A stretch of 64,000 nucleotides of DNA from Thiopseudomonas denitrificans. GTDB lineage: Bacteria > Pseudomonadota > Gammaproteobacteria > Pseudomonadales > Pseudomonadaceae. Shown here in pieces: positions 43,731 through 54,200 of the stretch. The DNA is taken from the NCBI RefSeq assembly GCF_002866065.1, contig NZ_LNJZ01000009.1:1-64000 (forward strand), written 5' to 3'. The notes beneath the pieces were generated by a model. That model had not been told where the DNA came from and made no database searches. It worked only from the letters and a program-made list of their open reading frames with translations. A program made the position numbers and the translations under genes. Positions within the stretch are counted from its first letter, which is position 1. Each line of letters opens with the position of its first letter.

Positions 43731-46334
43731 GTGCTTGAAGCCTATCGTAAACACGTAGAAGAGCGTGCAGCCCAGGGCGTTGTGCCACAGCCGCTGACCG
43801 CTGAACAAACCGCCGGCCTGATTGAACTGTTGAAGAACCCGCCTGCCGGCGAAGAAGAATTCCTGCTGGACCTGATCACCAACCGCGTCCCCGCGGGTGT
43901 TGACGAAGCCGCCTACGTCAAAGCCGGTTTCCTGTCCGCCATCACCAAAGGCGACGCAACCTCCCCCCTGATCGACAAGGCTCACGCCGTCAAGCTGCTG
44001 GGCACCATGCAGGGCGGCTACAACATCGAAACCCTGGTCAGCCTGCTGGACAACGCCGAGCTGGCTGCCAACGCCGCTGCCGAGCTGAAGCACACCCTGC
44101 TGATGTTTGACGCCTTCCATGACGTTTCCGAAAAAGCCAAAGCCGGCAACGAAAACGCCAAGGCCGTGATGCAGTCCTGGGCCGACGGCGAGTGGTTCAC
44201 CTCCCGCCCTGCCCTGGCAGAAAAAATCACCCTGAGCGTGTTCAAGGTCACCGGCGAAACCAACACCGACGACCTGTCTCCGGCTCCGGATGCCTGGTCC
44301 CGTCCTGACATCCCTCTGCACGCGCTGGCCATGCTGAAAATGGAGCGCGACGGCATCAAGCCTGACGTGCCCGGCTCCGTTGGTCCAATCAAGCAGATGG
44401 AAGAACTGAAGGCCAAAGGCCACCCGGTTGCCTACGTCGGTGACGTGGTCGGTACCGGTTCTTCCCGTAAATCCGCTACCAACTCCGTATTGTGGTTCTT
44501 CGGTGACGACATTCCGAACGTACCCAACAAGCGTGCCGGCGGTTTCTGCTTCGGCACCAAGATTGCCCCGATCTTCTACAACACCATGGAAGACGCCGGT
44601 GCCCTGCCAGTCGAGTTTGACTGCACCAACCTGAACATGGGCGACGTCATCGACGTGTACCCGTACAAGGGCGAAGTGCGCCGCAACGGCAGCGACGAGC
44701 TGGTCACCAACTTCGAGCTGAAAACCGAAGTGCTGCTGGACGAAGTCCGCGCCGGTGGCCGTATCCCGCTGATCATCGGCCGTGGCCTGACCGAAAAAGC
44801 CCGCGCCGAGCTGGGCCTGGCTCCTTCCACCCTGTTCAAGAAGCCTGAAGCACCTGCCGACAGCGGCAAGGGTTTCACCCTGGCACAGAAAATGGTTGGT
44901 CGCGCCTGCGGTCTGCCTGAAGGTCAGGGCGTACGCCCCGGCACCTACTGCGAGCCGAAGATGACCACCGTCGGTTCCCAGGACACCACTGGCCCGATGA
45001 CCCGTGACGAGCTGAAAGACCTGGCTTGCCTGGGCTTCTCCGCCGACCTGGTGATGCAGTCCTTCTGTCACACTGCGGCTTACCCCAAGCCCATCGACGT
45101 CAACACCCACCACACCCTGCCCGACTTCATCATGAACCGTGGCGGTGTGTCCCTGCGTCCCGGCGACGGCATCATCCACAGCTGGCTGAACCGCATGCTG
45201 CTGCCTGACACCGTAGGTACCGGTGGTGACTCCCACACCCGTTTCCCGATCGGCATTTCCTTCCCTGCCGGTTCCGGCCTGGTTGCCTTTGCCGCCGCCA
45301 CTGGCGTCATGCCGCTGGACATGCCAGAGTCCGTACTGGTGCGTTTCAAGGGCAAGATGAACCCCGGCATCACCCTGCGTGACCTGGTTCATGCCATTCC
45401 TTACTACGCAATCCAGGAAGGCCTGCTGACCGTAGAGAAGAAAGGCAAGAAGAACATCTTCTCCGGCCGCATCCTGGAAATCGAAGGTCTGGACGGTCTG
45501 ACCGTCGAGCAAGCCTTTGAGCTGTCCGACGCCTCTGCCGAGCGTTCCGCTGCCGGTTGTACCATCAAGCTGCCGGAAGACGCGATTGCCGAGTACCTGC
45601 GTTCCAACATCACCATGCTGCGCTGGATGATCAGCGAAGGCTACGGCGATGCACGCACCATCGAGCGCCGCGCCCAGGCGATGGAAGCATGGCTGGCCAA
45701 GCCCGAGCTGCTGTCTGCCGACGCCGATGCCGAGTACGCTGCCGTCATCGAGATCGACCTGGCCGACATCAAGGAGCCGATCCTGTGTGCGCCGAACGAC
45801 CCGGACGATGCCCGTCTGCTGTCTTCCGTACAGGGCCGCGACATCGACGAGGTGTTCATCGGTTCGTGCATGACCAACATCGGTCACTTCCGTGCCGCCG
45901 GCAAACTGCTGGATCAGGTCAAGGGTGGCATCCCGACCCGTCTGTGGCTGGCTCCGCCAACCCGCATGGATCAGTACCAGCTGACCGAAGAAGGCTACTA
46001 CGGCATTTACGGCCGTGCCGGCGCGCGCATGGAAATGCCCGGCTGCTCGCTGTGCATGGGCAACCAGGCCCGCGTCAAGACCGGTGCCACCGTGGTCTCC
46101 ACCTCCACCCGTAACTTCCCGAACCGTCTGGGTGACAACACCGACGTGTTCCTGGCATCTGCAGAGCTGGCGGCCGTGTCCTCCATCGTCGGCAAGCTGC
46201 CAACCGTGGAAGAGTACATGGAGTACGCGAAGAACATCGACAGCATGGCTGGCGATATCTATCGCTACCTGAACTTTGATCAGATGGCCAAATACCAGGA
46301 AGCCGCTGACAAAGCCGAGCTGCCAACTGTATAA
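43731..46334 (+). CDS. acnB: Aconitate hydratase B
   Basis: I use the GTG at 43,731 ([17 protein letters not shown]), with GAGGGT eight bases before it. This matches the known N-terminus and gives 867 residues; an ATG five codons upstream would place that Shine-Dalgarno sequence inside the gene. The order is HEAT-like domain, swivel domain and then the aconitase core, as in AcnB. The [4Fe-4S] cysteines are in [13 protein letters not shown] and in PGCSLCMGN. It interconverts citrate and isocitrate in the TCA cycle, and AcnB proteins can also bind RNA when iron is short. Confidence 0.97.
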   Translation: MLEAYRKHVEERAAQGVVPQPLTAEQTAGLIELLKNPPAGEEEFLLDLITNRVPAGVDEAAYVKAGFLSAITKGDATSPLIDKAHAVKLLGTMQGGYNIETLVSLLDNAELAANAAAELKHTLLMFDAFHDVSEKAKAGNENAKAVMQSWADGEWFTSRPALAEKITLSVFKVTGETNTDDLSPAPDAWSRPDIPLHALAMLKMERDGIKPDVPGSVGPIKQMEELKAKGHPVAYVGDVVGTGSSRKSATNSVLWFFGDDIPNVPNKRAGGFCFGTKIAPIFYNTMEDAGALPVEFDCTNLNMGDVIDVYPYKGEVRRNGSDELVTNFELKTEVLLDEVRAGGRIPLIIGRGLTEKARAELGLAPSTLFKKPEAPADSGKGFTLAQKMVGRACGLPEGQGVRPGTYCEPKMTTVGSQDTTGPMTRDELKDLACLGFSADLVMQSFCHTAAYPKPIDVNTHHTLPDFIMNRGGVSLRPGDGIIHSWLNRMLLPDTVGTGGDSHTRFPIGISFPAGSGLVAFAAATGVMPLDMPESVLVRFKGKMNPGITLRDLVHAIPYYAIQEGLLTVEKKGKKNIFSGRILEIEGLDGLTVEQAFELSDASAERSAAGCTIKLPEDAIAEYLRSNITMLRWMISEGYGDARTIERRAQAMEAWLAKPELLSADADAEYAAVIEIDLADIKEPILCAPNDPDDARLLSSVQGRDIDEVFIGSCMTNIGHFRAAGKLLDQVKGGIPTRLWLAPPTRMDQYQLTEEGYYGIYGRAGARMEMPGCSLCMGNQARVKTGATVVSTSTRNFPNRLGDNTDVFLASAELAAVSSIVGKLPTVEEYMEYAKNIDSMAGDIYRYLNFDQMAKYQEAADKAELPTV

Positions 46335-46350
46335 GTTGCACGGCTGAGAA

Positions 46351-46378
46351 AAAGCCCCGCCACAAGCGGGGCTTTTTT
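46351..46378 (+). terminator. acnB terminator
   Basis: AAGCCCCGC pairs with GCGGGGCTT over a short loop and is followed by six T, 17 bases after the acnB stop. The A-run on the other side may let it also serve the convergent chemoreceptor gene. Confidence 0.85.
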
Positions 46379-46486
46379 ATGGTTGAAATTGGTGTTTGTC
46401 ACCGGTTTCACGCTGTTCCCGCAGAGCCTGGATACCCACTCCTGTCACATACAGGCACGGCAACCGTTATGGCGCCCTGCCCCTCA

Positions 46487-48265
46487 TTATTGCGCGAGCA
46501 AATGGCGTGTTTCAAAGCCCATGATCAACGAACCCCAGCGCCGGCCGGAAACATACAGCGGGATCGACAGGTCATTGAGAATCTCGCCTGTATCCCGGAT
46601 GAATGTTTGCAGCAGAAACGGGCTGTCATGGGTACAGCGCCGCTGTTCCGCACGGCTATCAAAAAACTTGCGCATATTGCGGCTATAGGTGTTGTCCTCT
46701 TCCGCATTACCGGTTCTGGGCCGAGAGACTCGGGCATGGTGCACCGGGACGTAGCCATCCGTATTCGATGCCACGGCGTAGGCGAAGTCAGGCTGTTGCT
46801 GCAGAAAACCATCCAGAACAGGCTGTAAAACCGGCTCAAGGCTGCGCACATAACTTGTCATGTACTGCACATAGCGGTCTTCCGGGTTGAGCGCCTGATA
46901 ATCCTTGGCAAACAGGTCGACACCCTTGGCATTCAGCGCTTCCATTACCTGCATGATCTGTCCGGCCCACTCCATTCCCAGCCGGGTCGTGGTTTCAAAG
47001 CCACCATAGCCAATGATGAAGCGTGACAACACTTCCTGGGTTTTCTGGGTGGCCTCCTCAAGCTCGTAAGCACTGGTCTGCGACAGGTCCATGTCTTCCT
47101 TGACCGAGTGGGACAGCTCGGCGATGCTGGCAACGTTCTGGTGGGTCAGCCGGTTGGTGGCAGACAGTTCTTCAATTGCGGTCGAAATCGTACTGAGCTG
47201 CTGGCTCATCTGCTCAAAGCTGGCCACCATGCCGGTAAACTGGTCACTGGTGCGGGTCAGAAAGCCTTCCGCCTGCTGTACATTTTCCAGGATGGTGCCG
47301 GCTCCGGCTTCGGTTTGTCCTACCAGCCGGCTCATTTCTGAAATGTTGGTGCCGATTTGCTGAGTCGCTTCACCGACCTTGCGGGACAACTGGCGCACCT
47401 CATCAGCCACCACGGCAAAGCCGCGCCCGGCATCACCGGCACGGGCCGCCTCGATCGAGGCATTGAGCGCCAACAGGTTGGTCTGGTCCGAAAACTCCTC
47501 GACCAACCGCAGGATGTTGGTGATGTTTTCCGAATTCCTGCTCAGTGTGCTGACCGTTTCCTGAAACCCCTGGGCCAGACGTGCAACATCCTGAATTTGC
47601 TCCGAGGCATGCTCAAGGTCCATGCCGGACTGGTGGATGTCACGCAAGTTATGCTGTGTCTGGTCACTGATATGGGTGGTATTCAGGGCGATTTCATCAA
47701 TCGCCTGGGTAGACTGGCTACTGGACTCGAAGATCTGCTCGGCCTGTTGCTCCTGAACCACCGAGGAGCGGTTGGCCTGTTGAACCATTTTCTGCACTTT
47801 TGCCGCATTCAGGGCCACATCAACCGAATGCGTGCGGGTCTGGCTGATCATTTCCTTGAGCTGAGTGGTAAACTCGTTGTAACTGCGTGCCATCTGGGAT
47901 ATTTCATCAAAGGTGTAATCAGGCAACACTGCTGAAATATCACCGTTTTTATCCTTTACCGCCTGCAAAACCTCGGTGATGTCCCTGATCGGCCTGACAA
48001 AAATGGCCCGCATGAAAAATATCGTGAAGACTCCCGTCCCGGTGGCAAACAGTCCGGCCAGCGCCAGCAGAGTCCAGAAACTGTCCAGCGGAACTTGCTG
48101 TGCAACCCCCTGACCTTCCAGCTGCTGCCTCAAATCGATCAGCAAATAGGCGAGACCTGCAATCAGCAATGCTGTCGGCAGCAGCATTGCTGCCACATTG
48201 CCAATGATTTTTCTGGTCAGGGTGAACCAGAATGCTTTTTCTACTGTCCGGTATAGCGTCATCAT
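46487..48265 (-). CDS. Methyl-accepting chemotaxis protein with C-terminal sensor-like domain
   Basis: The product is 592 residues. Two membrane helices near the N-terminus (about 20-45 and 62-88) are joined by only about 18 residues, so there is no periplasmic sensor. A HAMP-like segment (about 88-140) leads to the signalling hairpin with [20 protein letters not shown]. After the signalling domain, about 160 extra residues (from roughly 425) contain [20 protein letters not shown] and [17 protein letters not shown], which resemble half of a Cache/PAS-like fold. The receptor therefore probably senses in the cytoplasm. A perfect CRP/Vfr-type site lies 49 bases upstream of the start. Confidence 0.85.
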   Translation of the reverse strand: MMTLYRTVEKAFWFTLTRKIIGNVAAMLLPTALLIAGLAYLLIDLRQQLEGQGVAQQVPLDSFWTLLALAGLFATGTGVFTIFFMRAIFVRPIRDITEVLQAVKDKNGDISAVLPDYTFDEISQMARSYNEFTTQLKEMISQTRTHSVDVALNAAKVQKMVQQANRSSVVQEQQAEQIFESSSQSTQAIDEIALNTTHISDQTQHNLRDIHQSGMDLEHASEQIQDVARLAQGFQETVSTLSRNSENITNILRLVEEFSDQTNLLALNASIEAARAGDAGRGFAVVADEVRQLSRKVGEATQQIGTNISEMSRLVGQTEAGAGTILENVQQAEGFLTRTSDQFTGMVASFEQMSQQLSTISTAIEELSATNRLTHQNVASIAELSHSVKEDMDLSQTSAYELEEATQKTQEVLSRFIIGYGGFETTTRLGMEWAGQIMQVMEALNAKGVDLFAKDYQALNPEDRYVQYMTSYVRSLEPVLQPVLDGFLQQQPDFAYAVASNTDGYVPVHHARVSRPRTGNAEEDNTYSRNMRKFFDSRAEQRRCTHDSPFLLQTFIRDTGEILNDLSIPLYVSGRRWGSLIMGFETRHLLAQ

Positions 48266-48313
48266 CCGACAGGGTCCTCAAGTGTTCAGTGCCTAGACAG
48301 ATCACGCCAGCAG

Positions 48314-48329
48314 TGTGACGCAAATCACA
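48314..48329. promoter_or_regulatory. Perfect CRP/Vfr-type binding site
   Basis: TGTGA-CGCAAA-TCACA is an exact match to the CRP half-sites with the six-base spacer. It lies in the 203-base gap between the divergent chemoreceptor gene (start 48,265, minus) and ZIP transporter gene (start 48,469, plus). The distance to the chemoreceptor start fits an activator site near -40 of that promoter. Confidence 0.65.
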
Positions 48330-48468
48330 AAATCCGGACCAATATACAACCATGACGCCCGGATTAGGAAGTCTCATAGACCAAGGAAGCACTTTGGCAT
48401 CACCAGCAGTGTCCTGCAGCGTGATACTGCACTTATAATCAGCAAAAGCATCAAGCCACGGAGACATC

Positions 48469-49395
48469 ATGTCATCACCCAGCACACCACATCATGGGCT
48501 TTTCAATGCCTGGCGCTTGCAAGCCAGGGCAAATCCGCTGCTGACTCTGGGCTTCCTTGTTGCCCTGGCCATTCTGGCACTGCTGCTGGCCATCAGCGCA
48601 GTACACTCCATGCGCAATGGCAATCCCGAACACTTCACTCTGGCGATCTATGGCGGGCTGGCCGGTTTTGTCGCCACCGCCGGCGGAGCCGCTCTGGTAT
48701 TTATGCTTGGCCAGCTGAAACACAAGCTGCAGGACGGCATGCTCGGCTTTGCTGCCGGCATGATGCTGGCCGCCAGTGCATTTTCCCTGATCCTGCCCGG
48801 CCTGGAAGCTGCGCAGGCGCTTTTTTCCAACTGGCTGGCAGCAGCCGTAGTGGTGGCCGGCATCGGTCTTGGCAGCCTGCTGATGCTGGGCCTGGACAAG
48901 TTCACCCCCCACGAACACGCCAGCACCGGCCCCTGTGGTCCCGAATACCGGCGCATCAGCGGAATCTGGCTATTCGTGTTCGCCATTGCCCTGCACAACA
49001 TTCCCGAAGGCATGGCAATTGGCGTGTCCTTTGCCCAGGGGGACTTCAGTGTAGGTCTGCCGCTGACCACCGCCATTGTCATCCAGGACATTCCCGAGGG
49101 ATTGGCTGTCGCTCTTGCGCTACGTACCATCGGCATGGGCACTTTGCGTGCGGTCCTGATTGCGGCAGCAACCGGACTGCTGGAGCCGCTGGGGGCGGTC
49201 CTCGGTTTCGCCATGGCCAGCAGCATCGCCATTGCCTACCCCCTGAGCATGGGCATCGCTGCTGGCGCAATGATTTTTGTTGTTTCTCACGAAGTCATTC
49301 CGGAAACCCACCGCAACGGCAACCAGACGGTTGCCACCATCGGCCTGATGGCCGGCTTCATGCTAATGATGTTCCTTGATACGGCACTGGGCTAA
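48469..49395 (+). CDS. ZIP family metal transporter
   Basis: The product is 308 residues with about eight membrane helices. The metal-binding helix motifs of the ZIP family are intact: ALHNIPEGMAIGVSF (helix 4) and QDIPEGLAVALAL (helix 5), followed by SHEVIPETHRNGNQ. A short histidine-poor loop separates helices 3 and 4. These carriers import zinc, iron or manganese, and the relatives closest in pattern are ZupT/GufA-like. The ATG follows GGAGACATC. It is divergent from the chemoreceptor gene. Confidence 0.9.
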   Translation: MSSPSTPHHGLFNAWRLQARANPLLTLGFLVALAILALLLAISAVHSMRNGNPEHFTLAIYGGLAGFVATAGGAALVFMLGQLKHKLQDGMLGFAAGMMLAASAFSLILPGLEAAQALFSNWLAAAVVVAGIGLGSLLMLGLDKFTPHEHASTGPCGPEYRRISGIWLFVFAIALHNIPEGMAIGVSFAQGDFSVGLPLTTAIVIQDIPEGLAVALALRTIGMGTLRAVLIAAATGLLEPLGAVLGFAMASSIAIAYPLSMGIAAGAMIFVVSHEVIPETHRNGNQTVATIGLMAGFMLMMFLDTALG

Positions 49396-49513
49396 TGACC
49401 AGTCAGACATCGACGAATGGCCGACCAAAGTTACTCTCCCCCAAAACCAGAAAGAAATGCAAATGTAACCGCCGCGATCGCACAAAACCCTGCTGTAACG
49501 TCACGCCTTGTGC

Positions 49514-49586
49514 AGTAGCGGATAACACACTTGTCCAAACTCAATTAAACCGTTAAAAACAACAGCTTTCACCGTTATCCGCTACT
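49514..49586. promoter_or_regulatory. 13-bp inverted repeat upstream of a chemoreceptor gene
   Basis: AGTAGCGGATAAC (49,514-49,526) and GTTATCCGCTACT (49,574-49,586) are perfect inverted repeats 47 bases apart in an AT-rich 336-base gap with no gene. They may be paired operator sites, an RNA hairpin in the leader of the next gene, or ends of a small element. A TAAA box and CCGTTAT between or within them weakly recall a sigma-28 promoter. Confidence 0.5.
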
Positions 49587-49731
49587 TTGTATCTATTGAA
49601 GCAATACTATGGAGCCATCAAGCTAGGCAACCTACATGCATATCCGGCAGTTCGCACTTCAAGCTTTCACCAGTTGCTGCCGATACCCTCAATGGGTTGT
49701 TAACGCACATTCAATTACAAGGAACTCGATC

Positions 49732-51366
49732 ATGTCCCCCCTGCTTCGTATTTCAATCAGCAAACGCCTATGGCTGATTCTGCTACTGGTAGTTGCCGTC
49801 TTCATCGGCTTCGGTGTCATGATTGCCAGCCAGACCTACTCCGGTCTGCTGGAGGGCAAGGAAATAAAGACCCGCCACCTGGTCGAGAACACCATTGGCA
49901 TCCTGGAGTATTTTCACGAACAGGAGCAACAGGGCACGCTAAGCAGGGAGCAGGCGCAAGCCGGAGCGCTGGCCGCCATCAAGAAGTTGCGTTACGGCCG
50001 CAATGACTACTTCTGGGTCAACGACCTGCAGCCGGTGATGATGATGCACCCGATGAACCCCGCCCTTGATGGCCAGAATCTGTCGGGCTACAAGGACCCG
50101 GACGGCAACCAGATCTTCAACGAGTTTGTACGCATTGCCAAGAACGACGGAGCCGGCTTCTACAACTACCGCTGGCCCATGCCCGGCGCCCGTGATCCCG
50201 TAGAAAAAATCAGCTACGTCCAGCAGTTCAAGCCCTGGGGCTGGGTACTGGGTACCGGTGTTTATGTCGATGACATCCAGGCGGAGTTCCGCAGTGCCAC
50301 CATTAAAAGCACCATTACCCGTACGATCATCATCCTGATCGTGGCAGGACTGATGATCAGCATCATGCGCAGCATCACCCGCCCGCTACGCGAGGTGGCC
50401 GATGCACTAAAAAATATCGCCAGCGGCGAAGGCGACCTGACACAAATCCTGAATTATAAAGGCAATGACGAGGTCGGCGAGCTGAGTACAAGCTTCAATA
50501 CCTTCACGGCCAAGCTCAGGTCCGTGATCACCGAGCTGCAACAGACCGGACTGACGCTGCAGCAATCCGCCGGCGAGCTCGACCGGACAGCCCGCGAAAG
50601 CCTTGACAGCAGCGAGCGCCAGCTGCAGGAAACCGAAGTGATTGCCACCTCCATGAACGAAGTCACCTATTCGGTACAGGAAGTGGCAAAAAATGCCGAG
50701 CAGGCAGCCAGCGAGGTGAGCAGCGCCAACCAGCAGGCCGAGGCCGGCCAGCAAAGCATTCACAACAGCCTGCAACAGACCGACCAGCTGTCGGCGACCA
50801 TCAGCGAAGCGGTCGCCGTGATGGAAGCGCTGGCAGCCGAAAGCACCCAGATCGGCACCGTACTGGAAGTGATCAACTCGATTGCCGAGCAGACCAACCT
50901 GCTGGCCCTGAACGCGGCGATTGAAGCCGCCCGCGCCGGCGAGCAGGGCCGCGGTTTTGCCGTGGTGGCCGACGAGGTACGCCTGTTGGCCCAGCGTACC
51001 CAGCAGTCAACCGGCGAAGTGCAGCACATGATCGACAGCCTGCAGAAAAACACGCGGGCCGCGGTGCAGGTCATCCAGGAAAGCAGCCAGGCTTCAGCCA
51101 AGACCGTGGAACAGGCCAATATCGCCAGTGCCAGTCTGGAGCAGATCACCCTGGCGCTGGCGGCCCTCAGTGATCTCAACGCGTCCATTGCCAGCAGCAC
51201 CCTGCAGCAGTCGCATGTCGCCGAGGAAATCAACCAGAATATCAACCGGGTGGCCGGCCTGGCCGGCACCAGCACCGCTGCCGCACAGCAAGCCAGCAAC
51301 GCCAGCGAAAGCCTTGCTCAACTGGCCCGCAACCTGGCCGGTCTGTTGTCCCAGTTCAAGGTCTGA
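49732..51366 (+). CDS. Methyl-accepting chemotaxis protein with sCache_2 sensor
   Basis: I start at the ATG at 49,732 ([13 protein letters not shown]), with AAGGAAC upstream, giving 544 residues. A membrane helix (about 12-32) precedes a periplasmic single-Cache domain with the family motifs [31 protein letters not shown] and [17 protein letters not shown] second membrane helix (about 195-215), HAMP and the signalling hairpin ([20 protein letters not shown]) follow. No C-terminal pentapeptide for CheR docking is present. sCache_2 domains often bind small organic acids; the ligand here is unknown. Confidence 0.93.
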   Translation: MSPLLRISISKRLWLILLLVVAVFIGFGVMIASQTYSGLLEGKEIKTRHLVENTIGILEYFHEQEQQGTLSREQAQAGALAAIKKLRYGRNDYFWVNDLQPVMMMHPMNPALDGQNLSGYKDPDGNQIFNEFVRIAKNDGAGFYNYRWPMPGARDPVEKISYVQQFKPWGWVLGTGVYVDDIQAEFRSATIKSTITRTIIILIVAGLMISIMRSITRPLREVADALKNIASGEGDLTQILNYKGNDEVGELSTSFNTFTAKLRSVITELQQTGLTLQQSAGELDRTARESLDSSERQLQETEVIATSMNEVTYSVQEVAKNAEQAASEVSSANQQAEAGQQSIHNSLQQTDQLSATISEAVAVMEALAAESTQIGTVLEVINSIAEQTNLLALNAAIEAARAGEQGRGFAVVADEVRLLAQRTQQSTGEVQHMIDSLQKNTRAAVQVIQESSQASAKTVEQANIASASLEQITLALAALSDLNASIASSTLQQSHVAEEINQNINRVAGLAGTSTAAAQQASNASESLAQLARNLAGLLSQFKV

Positions 51367-51408
51367 GCGGCTTGCCCTGCGCCACCGTCAAGTGCCTGGC
51401 GTTCTTCG

Positions 51409-51717
51409 TCAGGCGCTGACGCCATCCTCTGGCGTGCGCCGTATAATCTTGATCTTGCAGTCGAACTTCGCCTTGCGTGTCACACTGATGGCCTTGTGGG
51501 TCACGGCATCCACCGTGATGTTCCAGGCCCCGTCAGACGGCACCCGGATTTTTGCCGGAAAGCGGTCAAAGGCGCCGCCATGATAAGTATGACGGCCACC
51601 ATTTTTGTAGCTGCGGAAGTTGGCATCATTCATCAGGCGGATATTGCATGTCTGCGAGCTGTAAATGACAACCAGGTCGCCTTCATGCAGCACTTCACGC
51701 CGGTGGATAAATTTCAT
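51409..51717 (-). CDS. DUF1883 domain protein
   Basis: I start at the ATG at 51,717 (MKFIHRREVLHEGDLVV), giving 102 residues; the longer frame upstream is unconserved. The sequence is mostly beta-strand in character with VVIYSSQTCNIRLMNDANF and YKNGGRHTYHGGAFDRFP, the pattern of DUF1883 proteins, whose function is unknown. The gene is alone, convergent with the chemoreceptor gene and divergent from the MFS gene. Confidence 0.75.
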   Translation of the reverse strand: MKFIHRREVLHEGDLVVIYSSQTCNIRLMNDANFRSYKNGGRHTYHGGAFDRFPAKIRVPSDGAWNITVDAVTHKAISVTRKAKFDCKIKIIRRTPEDGVSA

Positions 51718-51841
51718 GTCCGGATCACCCCTAAATAAACGGCGGATACTATAGCACGGCCCAGCCGGCCGCCGGCATGCTAGAATCCCGCTTTTTCCAC
51801 GTCCGGCTGCCGTGTTTTTTCGTCCAGATTCCAGTTTTCTC

Positions 51842-52954
51842 ATGACCATTCTCGCCACCCGTGCCGGCTTCTTCCTCGCCGGTCTGGGGCTGGCGGTGTG
51901 GGCACCACTGGTTCCTTACGTGCGCGCCCGCATTCCGATGTCGGATGCCACCTTCGGCATGCTATTGCTCAGCATCGGGCTGGGCTCGCTATGCTGGATG
52001 CCGCTGGCGGCAGTCCTGACCGGCCGTTTCGGCATCCGCAAAACGATTACCGGCTCCACCCTGCTGCTGGTACTGGCCCTGTGCGGCATGATCTTCGTCA
52101 ACCAGCTCTGGCTGATGGCTGCCGTGCTGTTCTGCTTTGGCGGCAGCATGGGAGTGCTGGACATCGTGCTCAATGTACAGGGCCTGGCTGTGGAGCGGCG
52201 CGCCAATCGCAACATGATGGCCGGTTTTCATGGCATGTTCAGCCTTGGCACCATCTGTGGCGCCCTGCTGGTAACCCTGTTGCTGATGGCCGGGCTATCG
52301 CCGGTACTCAGCCCGCTGCTGGCCGTCTGCTGCATCCTGTTGCTCGCCGCCTGGGCCTGGCCCGGCTTCCTGCCCCGGCGCACACACAGCAATGCCGGCG
52401 ACAGGCGCTGGCCCGGCAGCTTTATCCTGCTGGTCGGGCTGATGTGCTTCATCGTGTATCTGGCCGAAGGGGCGATACTGGACTGGAGCGCCCTGTTCCT
52501 GATCGATTTTCGCGGCATGCAGCCCGCCAGCGCCGGGCTGGGCTATGCCTCCTTTGCCCTGATGATCACGCTCGGCCGCTTTCTCGGCGATGACCTGACG
52601 GCCCGGCTCGGCCGGGTGCGCATGATCGGGCTGGGCGGCCTGCTTGCTGCCGCTGGCGTTACCCTGACCCTTGTCACACCCCATTGGGGCCTCGCCCTGG
52701 CGGGTTATGGCCTGTGCGGCCTGGGCTGTGCCAATGTCTCGCCGCTGCTGATATCCTCGCTGAACCGGCAAACCCGCATGCCGCCCCACCTGGCAGTGGC
52801 GGCCGCCACCACCATTGGCTTTGCCGGGGTGCTGGCCGGCCCGGCGCTGATCGGCCTGATTGCACACCACAGCTCGCTGGCCCACGCTTTCGCCATGGTA
52901 GCGGCCGGCCTGCTGCTGGTCGCGATAGCCAGCCCCAGGTTCCGCATGAGCTGA
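51842..52954 (+). CDS. MFS transporter (YbjJ-like)
   Basis: I take the ATG at 51,842 (MTILATRAGFFLAGL); a GTG ten codons earlier is less likely. The product is 370 residues with 12 predicted membrane helices. The loop 2-3 segment LTGRFGIRKTITG is a variant of the MFS motif A, and FGGSMGVLDIVLNVQGLAVE lies in helix 4. The pattern resembles the YbjJ/fucose-permease-like branch of the superfamily. The substrate cannot be told. A hairpin follows at 52,957. Confidence 0.85.
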   Translation: MTILATRAGFFLAGLGLAVWAPLVPYVRARIPMSDATFGMLLLSIGLGSLCWMPLAAVLTGRFGIRKTITGSTLLLVLALCGMIFVNQLWLMAAVLFCFGGSMGVLDIVLNVQGLAVERRANRNMMAGFHGMFSLGTICGALLVTLLLMAGLSPVLSPLLAVCCILLLAAWAWPGFLPRRTHSNAGDRRWPGSFILLVGLMCFIVYLAEGAILDWSALFLIDFRGMQPASAGLGYASFALMITLGRFLGDDLTARLGRVRMIGLGGLLAAAGVTLTLVTPHWGLALAGYGLCGLGCANVSPLLISSLNRQTRMPPHLAVAAATTIGFAGVLAGPALIGLIAHHSSLAHAFAMVAAGLLLVAIASPRFRMS

Positions 52955-52956
52955 AT

Positions 52957-52985
52957 TGCCGGAGCCTGTGTCACAAGCTCCGGCA
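52957..52985. terminator. Hairpin between the convergent MFS gene and oadB
   Basis: TGCCGGAGC pairs with GCTCCGGCA, and the inner TGTG/CACA extends the stem. It lies directly after the MFS stop. There is no T-run, so it is a weak terminator at best, shared by the two convergent units. Confidence 0.5.
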
Positions 52986-53051
52986 TCGTTCAGAACAGAA
53001 CAATCAGCACACAGGCTGCCGGCAAATTCGTACAGAACCTGCCGGCCAGCG

Positions 53052-54188
53052 CTAGCCTACAAAGCTGAGCAATACCCCTGCCGCCACCGCCGAACCGATC
53101 ACGCCGGCCACATTCGGCCCCATCGCATGCATCAGCAGGAAGTTCTGCGGATTGGCTTCCAGCCCTACGCGGTTGGAGACCCGCGCCGCCATCGGCACCG
53201 CAGAAATACCAGCCGAGCCGATCAGCGGGTTGATCTTGTTGCTGCTGAACAGGTTCATCACCTTGGCCATGATCACCCCGGCTGCGGTACCGGCACTGAA
53301 GGCGATCATGCCCAGCACCAGAATCCCCAGGGTCTTGATCTGCAGAAAGGAGTCGGCCGACAGCTTGGCTCCCACCGTCAGGCCCAGGGCAATGGTCACG
53401 ATATTGATCAGCGCATTGCGTGAAGTGTCGGCCAGGCGCTCAACCACACCGCACTCGCGCATCAGGTTGCCAAAGGCGAACATGCCCACCAGCGGTGCGG
53501 CATCCGGCAGCAGCAACCCGATCAGCAGGCTCAGCACAATCGGAAACACCACTTTTTCCGTCTGGCTGACGTGACGTAGCTGCGTCATGACAATGGCCCG
53601 CTCTTCCTTGCTGGTCAGCGCCCGCATGATCGGCGGCTGGATCAGCGGCACTAGCGCCATATAGGAATAGGCGGCCACGGCAATCGGGCCAAGCAGCTCG
53701 GGAGCCAGACGGGAGGTGACAAAAATCGAGGTCGGGCCATCAGCACCGCCAATGATGGCAATGGAGGCCGCTTCACGCATGGTGAACTCCAGCCCGGGAA
53801 TACCCAGCGCACCAATCGCCAGCGCCCCCAGCAGGGTACCGAAAATGCCGAATTGCGCCGCCGCGCCCAGCATCAGGGTTTTCGGGTTCGCCAGCATCGG
53901 GCCGAAATCGGTCATGGCACCCACGCCCATGAAAATCAGCAGCGGAAACACGCTGGTCGGCAGGCCGATCTGGTACAGCAGGTCGAGCAGACCGCCTGCC
54001 TCGGCCATGCCGGCACCGGGAATGTTGGCCAGCAGCCCGCCAAAGCCGATGGGAATCAGCAGCAACGGCTCAAAGCCCTTGCGAATGGCCAGATAGATCA
54101 GGCCGAGACAGACCAGCAACATGATGGCCTGCCCGCCCTGCAGCTGGTAGATGCCGGTGCTTTGCCACAGGTTCAGTAGTTTTTCCAT
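53052..54188 (-). CDS. oadB: Oxaloacetate decarboxylase sodium pump, beta subunit
   Basis: The product is 378 residues with nine or more membrane helices. OadB decarboxylates the carboxybiotin carried by OadA and uses the energy to export sodium. Typical blocks are [35 protein letters not shown] and [14 protein letters not shown]. It follows oadA by 12 bases at the end of an oadG-oadA-oadB operon. Confidence 0.95.
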   Translation of the reverse strand: MEKLLNLWQSTGIYQLQGGQAIMLLVCLGLIYLAIRKGFEPLLLIPIGFGGLLANIPGAGMAEAGGLLDLLYQIGLPTSVFPLLIFMGVGAMTDFGPMLANPKTLMLGAAAQFGIFGTLLGALAIGALGIPGLEFTMREAASIAIIGGADGPTSIFVTSRLAPELLGPIAVAAYSYMALVPLIQPPIMRALTSKEERAIVMTQLRHVSQTEKVVFPIVLSLLIGLLLPDAAPLVGMFAFGNLMRECGVVERLADTSRNALINIVTIALGLTVGAKLSADSFLQIKTLGILVLGMIAFSAGTAAGVIMAKVMNLFSSNKINPLIGSAGISAVPMAARVSNRVGLEANPQNFLLMHAMGPNVAGVIGSAVAAGVLLSFVG

Positions 54189-54200
54189 GATACTGCTCCC

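Noticed and set aside
43563-45887. 774-codon open frame antisense to acnB
   Set aside because: It lies wholly opposite a well-supported gene, has low-complexity V/G/Q-rich translation and no recognisable domain. It is a by-product of strong codon bias.
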